Part shown: piece by piece, positions 1 to 8,480 of the stretch
Layout of the letters: every line of letters starts with the position of its first letter
Position numbering within the stretch: position 1 is the first letter of the stretch
From: Bacteroidales bacterium
GTDB taxonomy: Bacteria; Bacteroidota; Bacteroidia; Bacteroidales; WCHB1-69
Assembly (NCBI GenBank): GCA_017395245.1
Contig: JAFPVR010000018.1
Coordinates: forward strand, 1 to 33,626
DNA length: 33,626 nt
Direction of reading: 5' to 3'
The notes under the pieces: model-generated
What the model saw: only the letters and a program-made list of their open reading frames with translations
What the model was told of the DNA's origin: nothing
Databases searched by the model: none
Position numbers and translations under genes: made by a program

Positions 1-202
1 GGCCAATCACCCTTTGAACCCTTTTGCATTCGGAGAGCCATTCGGAAATCCTGCAACTTTTTCGAAGCCAATGGGATTTTTTTGAAACCGTCGGGCCATC
101 ACGGTCAAAGAGACTGATGAACCCGGAATGGACGGGGTGCAAAGGGAACCCGGAAAGCTGTTATGAACCCATCAAGCCAATGAACCCATAAACCATACAA
201 AT

Positions 203-850
203 ATGTCAAACGCTGTAATATATGCACGAGTCTCCTCCACCGGAGACCGTCAATCCACCGAACGTCAAGTAATGGACCTCACCGACTATGCAACCACCAA
301 CGGCTTGACCGTCCAACAGGTCTATGAGGAACACATCAGTGGTGCAAAAAGGAATGCAGAGAGACCGGTCCTCACCGAGTGTCTGGACTATTGTCGGGAC
401 AACGACACGGACATCCTCCTCGTCTCAGAACTGTCCAGATTGGGGAGGAACGTGGATGAAGTCCTGTCCTCCATCCGATGGGCCAAGGCCAACCACCTGA
501 ACATCTATTTGCAGAAGGAAGGACTTACCATCTACGACCGGGACGGAAAGGAGAACCCCTACCTCACGATTATGATAGCCGTGTTGGGTACCGCTGCATC
601 GCTTGAAAGAGAGAACATCGCTTTCCGACTCCAATCGGGTCGTCGGAGATATGTGGAACGGAACCTGGCCCTGACGGGGAAATCGGGACTGGGCCGTGAA
701 GGATACCGGAAACCGAAGGAACAGAAAGCCGAGGAGTACAAGGAGACCTTGAAGCTACTACGAAAGGGTTATCCCTATCGGAAAGTGGCCAAGCTCACCA
801 ATGTCTCGGAGAGTACGGTGAAACGGTTGAAGAAGGAGTTTGAAATATGA
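203..850 (+). CDS. Serine recombinase (resolvase/invertase family)
   Basis: A 215-residue small serine recombinase that would cut and rejoin DNA at specific sites through a phosphoserine intermediate. The N-terminal catalytic domain begins with YARVSS (residues 7-12), which carries the nucleophilic serine, and contains SELSRLGRN around residues 75-83, which holds the conserved catalytic arginines. A long helix near residues 130-150 (SLERENIAFRLQSGR) matches the dimerisation helix. The C-terminal 45 residues (KLLRKGYPYRKVAKLTNVSESTVKRLKK) form a helix-turn-helix of the Hin/resolvase type. Length fits DNA invertases and resolvases; it is too short for a large serine integrase. I see no recognisable invertible segment or paired inverted repeats beside it, so its substrate is unknown. 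The 202 bases before it carry no supported gene. It may belong to a mobile element whose other parts lie left of the window. Confidence 0.93.
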   Translation: MSNAVIYARVSSTGDRQSTERQVMDLTDYATTNGLTVQQVYEEHISGAKRNAERPVLTECLDYCRDNDTDILLVSELSRLGRNVDEVLSSIRWAKANHLNIYLQKEGLTIYDRDGKENPYLTIMIAVLGTAASLERENIAFRLQSGRRRYVERNLALTGKSGLGREGYRKPKEQKAEEYKETLKLLRKGYPYRKVAKLTNVSESTVKRLKKEFEI

Positions 851-917
851 AAGGAAAGAGAGCAATCGACCTCGGAAAAAAGTTCGTTGCAGAGAGCTTT
901 TGCATCTGAAAAAGTTA

Positions 918-925
918 TACTTTTG
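918..925 (+). promoter_or_regulatory. Bacteroidetes-type -7 box (TACTTTTG)
   Basis: TACTTTTG matches the TAnnTTTG consensus. It lies between the recombinase stop and a terminator at 1031-1055, with no ORF between, so it would drive a transcript of only about 120 nt. The -33 element is not clear. Confidence 0.4.
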
Positions 926-994
926 CAGTTGTTTAAAATCTGAGACCAATTGTCTAACTGGATTTTGAAAAATAAAGATTATCAGTAAAATAAG

Positions 995-1024
995 GAGAAG
1001 GAGGTCAGTTTCCCCCGGCTCCAC
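995..1024 (+). other. tRNA 3'-end-like remnant, possible attachment site
   Basis: The stretch contains GGAGGTCA followed by GTTTCCCCC and then CGGCTCCA. This order resembles a tRNA variable loop, a shortened T-arm and an acceptor 3' strand with discriminator A, but the normal T-loop (TTCGANT) is missing and no matching 5' half is visible upstream. It could be a deleted tRNA or tmRNA end left as an attachment site by an element carrying the recombinase. The resemblance may also be chance. Confidence 0.22.
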
Positions 1025-1030
1025 TTAAAA

Positions 1031-1055
1031 AGAGGTTTCACGACCTCTTTTTTTT
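1031..1055 (+). terminator. Intrinsic terminator
   Basis: AGAGGT and ACCTCT form a 6-bp stem around TTCACG, followed by a run of eight T. It separates the recombinase region from the ketosynthase operon. Confidence 0.75.
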
Positions 1056-1116
1056 ATATCATGAACCATGGATAAATCCTCGCGCCGGATCCATAAGCGG
1101 CATATCAAAAAAATTG

Positions 1117-1124
1117 TATCTTTG
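1117..1124 (+). promoter_or_regulatory. Promoter -7 box for the ketosynthase operon
   Basis: TATCTTTG is a perfect TAnnTTTG box about 100 bp upstream of the ketosynthase start. Predicted transcription start is near 1131, giving a leader of about 90 nt. Confidence 0.65.
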
Positions 1125-1223
1125 CCGACCCAAATTTCGAGAGGTACTGATACCAATATCTGAATATAGACCTCTGATTTTAAGGGATTTAAAAATGTTA
1201 AAAGAACTTAAAAAGACTACGAT

Positions 1224-2462
1224 ATGAGCGAAAATAACGGCAGAAGAGTCGTCATAACCGGCATGGGAATCTGGTCATGCCTTGGTACCACTTTAGACGA
1301 AGTAAAGGAGTCGCTGTTCAACGGGAAGTCAGGAATCGTGTTCGACCCGGTGCGCAAAGAGATGGGCTTCGAATCGGGCCTCACGGCACTCTTGAAAAAG
1401 CCCGAACTGAAAGGCATCGTGGACCGTGCCCATCGCGTGTTTATGCCCGAAGAGGCCCAATACGCCTACATGGCCACCGCCGACGCCCTGAAGATGGCTG
1501 GCCTAGATGCCGCTTACATGGAAAGCCACGACGTGGGACTGCTCTACGGCAACGACAGCAGTGCCGACGCAGTGGTGAAGAGCGTGGATACCATGCGTGA
1601 GAAAAAGAACACCCGCATGGTGGGCTCCGGTGCCATTTTTCAATCAATGAACTCCACAGTGACGATGAACTTAGGCTGTCTGTTCAAACTGCGCGGCATC
1701 AACATGACGGTGAGTGCGGCCTGCGCCAGCGGCTCGCACGCCATCGGTCTCGGTTCACTGCTCATCAAGTGGGGCTTGCAGGACTGCATCGTATGCGGAG
1801 GTGCCCAGGAAGTAAACCCCTTCTCCATCGGCAGTTTCGACGGCATCGGTGCCTTCTCCAAACGTGAAGACGCGCCCGAGCAGGCCTCCCGCCCGTTCGA
1901 TGCCAACCGCGACGGCCTCGTGCCCGGCGGCGGGGCGGCCACTGTCATCATCGAAAGTTACGATTCCGCCGTCAAACGCGGAGCGCCCATCCTGGCCGAA
2001 GTCCTCGGTTACGGATTCTCCTCCAACGGCGACCACATCTCCTCGCCCAACGTAGACGGTCCCCGCAAATCCCTGCTCATGGCTCTCGAACAGAGCGGTG
2101 TCAGCAAGGAACAGATTGGCTATATCAACGCCCATGCCACCTCCACCGGCGTCGGCGACACCAACGAAGCCAAGGCCATTTACGCCGTCTTCGGCGACCA
2201 AATGCCGCCCGTGACCTCCACCAAGGGCCAGACCGGCCACGAAATGTGGATGGCGGGAGCCAGCGAGGTCATCTACTCCATGCTCATGATGAAAAACCGC
2301 TTCATCGCCGCCAACCTCAACTTCGACCACGGCGATGAGGACACCGCCAAGCTCAACATCCCCGCTCAACGCCTTGACAATCAAGACTTCGACATTTTCC
2401 TCTCCAACAGCTTCGGCTTTGGCGGTACCAACTCGACGTTGATTATTAAAGATATGAGATAA
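1224..2462 (+). CDS. Beta-ketoacyl-ACP synthase, aryl-polyene/flexirubin type
   Basis: A 412-residue condensing enzyme of the KAS I/II (FabB/FabF) fold, expected to elongate an ACP-bound acyl chain with malonyl-ACP. The Cys-His-His triad is visible: Cys167 in SAACASGS, His304 in NAHATST and His339 in KGQTGHE. The C-terminal NSFGFGGTNS loop is also present. The segment after His339 reads MWMAGASE in place of the usual GAAG-type sequence, which is more like polyene-pathway synthases than housekeeping FabF. It is followed by an ACP, two dehydratases and a RetSat-like oxidoreductase on the same strand, a set typical of Bacteroidetes aryl-polyene or flexirubin pathways. The gene ends in a double stop, TAA then TAG, and the TAG opens a heptamer repeat. 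The enzyme class is certain; the pathway is inferred from neighbours. Confidence 0.9.
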   Translation: MSENNGRRVVITGMGIWSCLGTTLDEVKESLFNGKSGIVFDPVRKEMGFESGLTALLKKPELKGIVDRAHRVFMPEEAQYAYMATADALKMAGLDAAYMESHDVGLLYGNDSSADAVVKSVDTMREKKNTRMVGSGAIFQSMNSTVTMNLGCLFKLRGINMTVSAACASGSHAIGLGSLLIKWGLQDCIVCGGAQEVNPFSIGSFDGIGAFSKREDAPEQASRPFDANRDGLVPGGGAATVIIESYDSAVKRGAPILAEVLGYGFSSNGDHISSPNVDGPRKSLLMALEQSGVSKEQIGYINAHATSTGVGDTNEAKAIYAVFGDQMPPVTSTKGQTGHEMWMAGASEVIYSMLMMKNRFIAANLNFDHGDEDTAKLNIPAQRLDNQDFDIFLSNSFGFGGTNSTLIIKDMR

Positions 2463-2549
2463 TAGACTTGAGACTTAAGACACAAGGTCACAAGTCACAA
2501 GTCACAAGTCACAAGTCACAAATCACAAATCACAAATCACAAGTCACTA
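2463..2549. repeat. Heptamer tandem array (GACTTGA / GTCACAA / ATCACAA)
   Basis: Starting exactly after the ketosynthase TAA, the DNA runs in 7-bp units: GACTTGA, GACTTAA, GACACAA, one extra G, five GTCACAA, three ATCACAA and a final GTCACTA. It lies inside the presumed operon, between ketosynthase and ACP. Its first 19 bases equal those of the array at 22132. Confidence 0.9.
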
Positions 2550-2587
2550 AATAAAAAAATAAAGACAAACGAAAAAAAGAAAATACA

Positions 2588-2827
2588 ATGGAAAAAGACG
2601 AAATGATCAAAAAGATGGTTGAGATTCTCGCCGACGAGTTCGAAGTTGACGCTGAGACCATCCAACCCGAAGCCAACATCAAAGAGACCATGCACCTCGA
2701 CAGCCTCAGCCTTGTCGATATGGTGGCCCTCGTGAACGAGGAGTTCGGTGTGGAAATCAAGACCCCCGACCTTCCGACCATCAAGACCTTCGCTGATCTG
2801 TACGACTATGTCTTCACCCGCATGTAA
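2588..2827 (+). CDS. Acyl carrier protein
   Basis: A 79-residue acidic acyl carrier protein. Ser39 within LDSLS is the expected phosphopantetheine attachment site, at the start of helix II, and the following LVDMVALVNEEFGVEI is a typical ACP helix. It would hold the growing polyene chain for the ketosynthase upstream and the two dehydratases downstream. It is separated from the ketosynthase by about 125 bp of repeat-rich DNA but from the next gene by a single base. It is unlikely to be the housekeeping AcpP because it sits in this pathway cluster. Confidence 0.92.
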   Translation: MEKDEMIKKMVEILADEFEVDAETIQPEANIKETMHLDSLSLVDMVALVNEEFGVEIKTPDLPTIKTFADLYDYVFTRM

Positions 2828-2828
2828 G

Positions 2829-3242
2829 GTGACGGACATTCCCAGCCTGATCCCGCAACGGCCGCCCATCCTCATGGTGGACGGCTACCTTTTCGAAGAC
2901 GAACTTCACTGCAAGTCGGAGTTGACTATCGCTGCGGACAATATGTTTCTCGGCGAGGACGGTTATGTGGCTGAGGAGGGATTGTTGGAACATGTGGCGC
3001 AAACCTCGGCCGCTCACATCGGCTTCCTGCGCAAGCAAGCGGGAGAAAATGTCACGCTGGGATATATCGGTGACATCAAAAAAGCCGTATTCGACAATCG
3101 CATGCCAAAAGTAGGCGACACGCTGCACACCTGCCTGACCGTCGTATCCCAAGTCGGCGGCATTACTATGGTGTCGGCGGAGACATCTGTAAATGAACAC
3201 GTTATCCTCACTTGCCGGATGAAGCTGGCTTCCGATAATTAA
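2829..3242 (+). CDS. Hotdog-fold 3-hydroxyacyl-ACP dehydratase (ApeP-like)
   Basis: A 137-residue hotdog-fold protein. The N-terminal IPQRPPILMVDGY and the central EEGLLEHVAQTSAAHIGF match the ApeP-type dehydratases of aryl-polyene clusters, with the Glu and His of the latter segment as likely active-site residues. I place the start at GTG 2829, one base after the ACP stop. An in-frame ATG at 2748 would lie within the ACP gene, and its extension has no family resemblance. It probably removes water from the 3-hydroxyacyl-ACP intermediate to form each conjugated double bond, possibly together with the FabZ-like protein downstream. Confidence 0.78.
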   Translation: MTDIPSLIPQRPPILMVDGYLFEDELHCKSELTIAADNMFLGEDGYVAEEGLLEHVAQTSAAHIGFLRKQAGENVTLGYIGDIKKAVFDNRMPKVGDTLHTCLTVVSQVGGITMVSAETSVNEHVILTCRMKLASDN

Positions 3243-3251
3243 GGCAACACC

Positions 3252-3605
3252 ATGACCCAGAACGGAACCCTTTATGAAATTGTGCACGATGGCGGCAACG
3301 AGGTTGTCGTGCGGTTGAATGCGAATCACCCTGTTTATCAAGGACATTTCCCCGGAAATCCCATCACGCCAGGTGTGCTGGCCATGCAGATGATTCGCGA
3401 ATGTACAGGCCGGAATATTGGTCGCAACCTGCGTTTCAGGTCCATCAAGAGCTGCCGTCTCGCCGCCATGGTACGCCCCGGCGACACCCTTCGGCTGAAA
3501 ATGGACATTTCCGATGACAACGGCACGGTGAAAATGAAAGCCACGCTGACCGGTGCGGAAAACGAAGAGGATTTGCGTCTCCAACTGGATGCCGAACTAC
3601 AGTAA
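3252..3605 (+). CDS. FabZ-like 3-hydroxyacyl-ACP dehydratase (ApeI-like)
   Basis: A 117-residue single hotdog domain. The segment HPVYQGHFPGNPITPGVL (residues 25-42) is the FabZ/FabA-family signature, with the catalytic His of HFPG. It is shorter than housekeeping FabZ (about 145 residues) and fits the ApeI-type partner in aryl-polyene clusters. It lies 9 bp after the other dehydratase and 6 bp before the FAD oxidoreductase, so the four genes from ACP onward are probably translated from one message. Confidence 0.85.
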   Translation: MTQNGTLYEIVHDGGNEVVVRLNANHPVYQGHFPGNPITPGVLAMQMIRECTGRNIGRNLRFRSIKSCRLAAMVRPGDTLRLKMDISDDNGTVKMKATLTGAENEEDLRLQLDAELQ

Positions 3606-3611
3606 ACAAAG

Positions 3612-5072
3612 ATGGAAAGAGCTGACGTAATCGTGATTGGCGGCGGTTTCGCCGGTCTGACCTGCGCCCTGGCACTCGCCAAAGCGGGCAAACAGGTGTT
3701 AGTCTTGGAGAAATAGCCTGTTCCCGGCGGGGCATTCCAGAGTTTCCGGCGGAAAGGACAGCTTTTCGACACCGGCTTTCACTACGTTGGCGGTGCGGGC
3801 GAAGGCGAGGTCATGCGCCCGATTATCACCTTTTTCGGACTCGAAGATCTGCCCTGGCAACGGCTGGATGACGACTTTTTAGAAATCCACCGACACGGCA
3901 AAACATACACCCTGCAACGTGGTCACGACCGTTTCGCCGAAGCCCTCTCAATGGCATTTCCCGACGACAAGCCCGCCATCGACGAGCTTGTGCGCGTCAT
4001 GCGCGACATCAACGAACACATTTACGAAACCGTGCTCCCCAACAAGGAGAATCGGATGAGCAAACTAATGGCCGTCTCCGCGAAAACGTATTTAGAAAGC
4101 CATTTCACAAGTCCCGAACTGCGCGACATCTTGTGCGGGCAAAGCCTTACCACCGAGCTCACCGATGAACTGCCACTATACTCCTTCCTTCAGTCCCTCA
4201 ACTCCTTCATCCAAGGCTCCTATCGACTGAAAGGCGGCGGCGAAACGCTCATCCACAGGCTGGTGGAGAATCTTTTGGCTGCGGGAGGCGAGTTGCTGAC
4301 CCGCAAGACCGTCAGCAATTTTACGCTAAGCGACGAAGGGAAGGTGAGCACTGTCCGTTGCACCGACGGCACCGAATACACCGCAGACGCCTTCATTTCC
4401 ACATTGCATCCCGCACAGACCATCGCCCTCGTTCCAGAATGTCCGCAAATACGTGGAATCCTCCGCCGCAGGATGCAACGGATGGCGAACACCGTCGGGA
4501 TGTTAACGGTGCAACTTGCGCTGAAACCCGGCACGGTTCCCTACCGCAACCGCAGCGTCAGTATCCTCGAAGGCGATGATCTTTGGCAAACCCCGTGCGG
4601 GAAAGACGACCCCGTGCGCAACATGCTGGTCAGCTACAACGTGCCTTCGGAAGGAAATTTCGCCTCTGTTATCGACCTGCTGACCCCAATGTCGTGGGAT
4701 GCCGTGAGCGAATGGGCCGACAGCTCTGTAGGCCATCGCCCGGAGGCTTACAAGGATTTCAAACAGCATAAAGCAAAAAAGTGCATCGACTTAGCGATGC
4801 ACTATATTCCTGAATTACAAGATAATATCGTGGAGTATTGGACCAGCACTCCCCTCACCTACCGCGACTACACGGGAATACCGCAAGGTTCGGCTTTTGG
4901 CGTACGGAAGTCCTGTACAAATCTCATCGGCACGGTCACCTCACCCGCAACACCCCTGCCCAACCTTTTCCTCTCAGGACAGAACCTCATGCTGCACGGC
5001 ATGTTAGGAACCGCGATGAGTTCCCTGCTGACCTGCAATATCGTTTGCGGACGGAATCTCTTGGAAGGCTAA
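3612..5072 (+). pseudogene. FAD-dependent oxidoreductase (RetSat/phytoene-desaturase-like) with in-frame TAG
   Basis: Reading from ATG 3612 gives a 486-codon frame interrupted only by TAG at codon 35 (3714-3716). Before the stop lies the dinucleotide-binding motif VIVIGGGFAGL (residues 7-17). Directly after it the same frame continues with PVPGGAFQSF and FDTGFHYVGG, typical of retinol saturase and carotene-desaturase relatives, and runs intact to a normal C-terminus with the FAD-closing segment LFLSGQNLMLHGMLGTAMSS. Thus one base change, for example CAG or AAG to TAG, separates this from a whole gene. A product starting at ATG 3813 would lack the FAD-binding fold and should be inactive. The alternatives are a sequencing error or stop-codon readthrough. 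The role would be a redox step in polyene pigment formation. It converges with lepA, overlapping by 4 bp. Confidence 0.8.
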
Positions 5073-6856
5073 TCCAGCTTTAAGACCGCAAGAAACGCCG
5101 ACTGCGGCACCTCCACGTTGCCAACCTGGCGCATGCGCTTCTTACCTTTCTTCTGCTTTTCCAAAAGCTTGCGTTTACGGGTAATATCGCCTCCGTAGCA
5201 CTTGGCAGTCACGTCCTTACGAACTTGCTTGACAGTCTCACGGGCAATAATCTTCGTGCCAATGGCTGCCTGGATGGCGATATCGAACTGCTGACGCGGA
5301 ATCAATTCCTTGAGCTTCTCGCATATACGGCGCCCGAACGAGTATGCATTATCCACGTGAATCAGCGCTGACAAAGCATCTACGGATTCGCCATTGAGCA
5401 GGATATCCAGCTTCACGAGATGCGCTGGCTTGTAATCGGTGATATGGTAATCGAAGGAGGCATAACCTTTGGAAATGCTCTTCAGCTTGTCGTAGAAGTC
5501 AAAGACAATCTCACCGAGCGGCAGGTCGAAAGTCAGTTCCACACGGTTGGCGGCCACATACATTTGGTTCACCAACGTGCCGCGCTTGTCAATACAGAGT
5601 TTTATGACCGACCCGATGTAGTCGTCTTTGGTGATAATCTGCGCGCGGATGTAGGGTTCCTCCACATGGTCGATTTCGTTCGGTGCAGGCATCCCCGACG
5701 GGTTATAGACATCCAACCACTGTTTCTTGGTAGTCAGGACTTTGTAGGAAACATTCGGCACCGTAGCGATGACATCTTGGTCGAACTCGCGGTCGAGACG
5801 CTCCTGGATAATCTCCATGTGCAGCAGTCCGAGGAAGCCGCAACGGAATCCGAAACCCAACGCCAAGGAAGACTCTGGGACGAACGTCAACGAAGCGTCG
5901 TTAAGTTGTAATTTCTCCAAAGAAGCACGCAATTCCTCGTATTGGTCGGCTTCGGTGGGGTAAATACCGGCGAAGAGCATCGGTTTCACCTCCTGGAAAC
6001 CCTCGATGGCCGTTTCGCAAGGTCTATCCACGTGCGTAATCGTATCGCCGACCTTCACCTCCGTGGAGGTCTTGATGCCAGTGATGAGATAACCCACGTC
6101 GCCCGCCGAAAGTACATCCTTAGGCACGCGGTCCATTTTGAGGATGCCGATTTCGTCAGCGTCATATTCGTGCTTGGTGGCAAAAAACTTCACCATGTCG
6201 TGCGTGCGGATAGTGCCGTTGAAGATGCGGAAATAGGCGATAATGCCCCGGAAGGAGTTGAAGATGGAGTCGAAGATGAGAGCCTGCAGCGGTGCCTCGG
6301 GATCACCTTTCGGAGCAGGGATGCGTTCAATGATGGCCTCCAGAATTTGCTCCACGCCCTGACCCGTCTTGCCGGAAGCCTCGATAATATCGTCCACACC
6401 ACAGCCGAGCATGTCGATAATCTGGTCCTTGACCTCTTCGGGCATGGCGGCCGGCATATCCATCTTGTTCAACACCGGAATGATCTCCAAATCGTTGTCA
6501 ATCGCCTGATAGAGGTTGGAAATAGTCTGAGCCTGAACACCTTGCGTGGCATCCACCAGCAGCAGTGCCCCCTCGCATGCGGCGATGGAACGGGAGACCT
6601 CATAGGAGAAGTCCACGTGGCCGGGGGTGTCAATCAGGTTGAGAATGTATTTCTCACCGTTGTAGAGGTACTCCATCTGGATGGCATGGCTCTTGATGGT
6701 GATGCCGCGTTCGCGCTCCAAGTCCATATCGTCCAGCACCTGATCCTGAAATTCCCGGTCAGTGACGGTCTTGGTATATTGTAGCAGCCGGTCGGCCAAC
6801 GTGCTCTTGCCGTGGTCGATATGGGCGATAATGCAGAAGTTTCGGATATTTTTCAT
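5069..6856 (-). CDS. lepA: Elongation factor 4 (LepA)
   Basis: A 595-residue translational GTPase that acts on stalled or mispaused ribosomes (EF4). The G motifs are clear: AHIDHGKST (residues 10-18), DTPGH (about residues 77-81) and NKMD (about residues 131-134). The LepA-specific C-terminal domain is complete, ending [22 protein letters not shown]. Length equals the usual 595-600. The stop is TAG, one proof that TAG is a stop codon in this genome. A GTAGAGAC palindrome separates it from ribBA upstream on the same strand, so co-transcription may be reduced by that hairpin. Confidence 0.98.
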   Translation of the reverse strand: MKNIRNFCIIAHIDHGKSTLADRLLQYTKTVTDREFQDQVLDDMDLERERGITIKSHAIQMEYLYNGEKYILNLIDTPGHVDFSYEVSRSIAACEGALLLVDATQGVQAQTISNLYQAIDNDLEIIPVLNKMDMPAAMPEEVKDQIIDMLGCGVDDIIEASGKTGQGVEQILEAIIERIPAPKGDPEAPLQALIFDSIFNSFRGIIAYFRIFNGTIRTHDMVKFFATKHEYDADEIGILKMDRVPKDVLSAGDVGYLITGIKTSTEVKVGDTITHVDRPCETAIEGFQEVKPMLFAGIYPTEADQYEELRASLEKLQLNDASLTFVPESSLALGFGFRCGFLGLLHMEIIQERLDREFDQDVIATVPNVSYKVLTTKKQWLDVYNPSGMPAPNEIDHVEEPYIRAQIITKDDYIGSVIKLCIDKRGTLVNQMYVAANRVELTFDLPLGEIVFDFYDKLKSISKGYASFDYHITDYKPAHLVKLDILLNGESVDALSALIHVDNAYSFGRRICEKLKELIPRQQFDIAIQAAIGTKIIARETVKQVRKDVTAKCYGGDITRKRKLLEKQKKGKKRMRQVGNVEVPQSAFLAVLKLD

Positions 6857-6876
6857 TTATCGTAATTGTCATTATT

Positions 6877-6904
6877 GTAGAGACGCGGTGCACCACGTCT
6901 CTAC
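6877..6904. repeat. GTAGAGAC palindrome, copy 1
   Basis: A 28-bp palindrome, GTAGAGACGCGGTG paired with CACCACGTCTCTAC, with one mismatch and no loop. It fills the short gap between ribBA and lepA and could act as a hairpin terminator or attenuator between them. Related copies are at 13322, 16348 and 32112. Confidence 0.9.
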
Positions 6905-6906
6905 GA

Positions 6907-8130
6907 TTATTTGTCGAGGTCGAAATGCAAATCGTGTCCCATTTTCGCCTGTTTGGTGCGCAGATAACCTTCGTTAATCTTATTCGGTTTGATAATAATC
7001 GGGACGGTTTCGACGATTTGGATGCCATGAGCGGAGAGACCGACGCGTTTAGCAGGGTTGTTGGTGATGAGGCGGACGTTGGTGGCTTTGAGGTCGCGGA
7101 GAATCTGCGCTCCCACACCATAGTCGCGCTCGTCGGCCTTGAAGCCGAGTTCGAGGTTGGCCTCCACGGTATCGCGGCCGAGTTCTTGTAAGTGGTAGGC
7201 TCTCAGCTTGTTGATAAGCCCGATGCCACGGCCTTCCTGACTCATGTAGAGCACCAGACCTTTGCCTTCCTTATCGACCATCTCCATGGCGCGATGCAGC
7301 TGTTCGCCGCAGTCGCACTTGCAGGAGCCGAAGATGTCGCCGGTGGCGCAAGAAGAGTGTACGCGAACCATCACAGGTTCGCCGTCTTCCCAGTCACCCT
7401 TCTTGAGGGCCAGATGGGTGGCGCCGTTGTTGAGCTGCGTGTAGGCAATCAGCTTGAAATCACCCCATTGCGTGGGCAGGTTGACCTCCTGCTCGCGGCG
7501 GATGAGAGTTTCCTTCTCCAGACGGTATTCGATGAGTTTCTCGATGCTGGTGATGGTGATGCCGTATTCCTCAGCCACTTGCAGCAGCTCGGGCAGGCGG
7601 GCCATGGTGCCGTCGGGGTTGATGATCTCGATGAGGGCGCCCACCGGTTCAAGCCCGGCGAGTTTCAGCAGATCGACAGTGCCTTCGGTATGACCGGCGC
7701 GAACCAACACACCGCCGTCGCGAGCGCGCAAGGGGTTCACATGTCCCGGGCGGCCGAAGTCGGAGGCCTTCATCGATTTGTCGGCCAGCGCGTTGATGGA
7801 GGCGGCGCGGTCGTGCATGGAGACACCCGTCGTGCAACCGTGACCGAGAAGATCGACGGTGACGGTGAAGGGGGTCTCGTGGATGGAGGTGTTGTTGGAG
7901 ACCTGCATCTCGAGGTCGAGTTCGCGGCAGCGTTCGCTGGTCATGGGCACACAGAGCACACCGCGACCGCGGGTAAGCATGAAATTGACCTTCCCGGCGT
8001 CAATATGTTGGGCGGCAATGATGAAATCGCCTTCGTTTTCGCGTTCCTCGTCGTCCACCAGGATGACGAACTTCCCGGCCTTCAGATCCTTGATGGCCTG
8101 TTCGATGGATTGTAATTTAGACTCTTGCAT
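6907..8130 (-). CDS. ribBA: Bifunctional DHBP synthase / GTP cyclohydrolase II (RibBA)
   Basis: A 407-residue riboflavin-pathway enzyme. The N-terminal half (to about residue 205) is 3,4-dihydroxy-2-butanone-4-phosphate synthase, with [12 protein letters not shown] (residues 25-36) as the acidic metal-binding loop. The C-terminal half is GTP cyclohydrolase II, with the zinc cysteines in the segment [20 protein letters not shown] and the [17 protein letters not shown] motif. Both halves look intact, so the protein should convert ribulose 5-phosphate and GTP into the two riboflavin precursors. A TAnnTTTG box lies 32 bp upstream. No FMN riboswitch is visible in the short leader. Confidence 0.97.
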   Translation of the reverse strand: MQESKLQSIEQAIKDLKAGKFVILVDDEERENEGDFIIAAQHIDAGKVNFMLTRGRGVLCVPMTSERCRELDLEMQVSNNTSIHETPFTVTVDLLGHGCTTGVSMHDRAASINALADKSMKASDFGRPGHVNPLRARDGGVLVRAGHTEGTVDLLKLAGLEPVGALIEIINPDGTMARLPELLQVAEEYGITITSIEKLIEYRLEKETLIRREQEVNLPTQWGDFKLIAYTQLNNGATHLALKKGDWEDGEPVMVRVHSSCATGDIFGSCKCDCGEQLHRAMEMVDKEGKGLVLYMSQEGRGIGLINKLRAYHLQELGRDTVEANLELGFKADERDYGVGAQILRDLKATNVRLITNNPAKRVGLSAHGIQIVETVPIIIKPNKINEGYLRTKQAKMGHDLHFDLDK

Positions 8131-8161
8131 ATCGTTTCTTTACCTTGTCTCTAAAATTTGG

Positions 8162-8169
8162 CAAAGATA
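8162..8169 (-). promoter_or_regulatory. Promoter -7 box for ribBA
   Basis: On the minus strand TATCTTTG matches TAnnTTTG. The predicted start lies about 25 nt before the ribBA ATG. Confidence 0.6.
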
Positions 8170-8222
8170 CGATTTTTTTGGATGCGGCAACCGTACTATC
8201 TGACACTGGCGAACGGACACTC

Positions 8223-8480
8223 CTATAAGTGCTGGGGAATCCCGCGATGTTCAAAGCGCCTGCGCGGGGCCTGGGGCTCGCGTAGGATTTTGTGGCCTAC
8301 TCGCTTGGGGATTAGCAGCGCTGATTTCAGATGAAATACGCGCCAATGGTTTTGGTAAACGCACTCGGGATTTTTCGCGAACCGCCTCAACGACCGGCCG
8401 CAGCTCATCCACGTCGCCAAACGCCATTACGGGTTCTATAACGACGGGATGCGTGCCGCTGATGGGAAGGAGGAAAATGG
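8223..8480 (+). other. Intergenic stretch with possible gene relic
   Basis: About 260 bp between the ribBA promoter and the esterase stop. In the plus frame running through 8369-8470 it reads FANRLNDRPQLIHVAKRHYG and continues FYNDGMRAADGKEENGYL, which looks more protein-like than random DNA, but stops interrupt the frame upstream and no start is usable. I do not recognise the family. It may be the decayed tail of a lost gene. Confidence 0.2.

Noticed and set aside
850-1224. Invertible promoter controlled by the serine recombinase
   Set aside because: I found no pair of inverted repeats of useful length flanking the promoter at 1117.
2748-2828. Upstream ATG start for the first dehydratase
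   Set aside because: The added 27 residues are a shadow of the ACP gene. GTG 2829 starts right at the family N-terminus.
3714-3716. TAG recoded as an amino acid in this genome
   Set aside because: lepA, the NSS transporter, the ABC permease and other intact genes end in TAG at the expected length.
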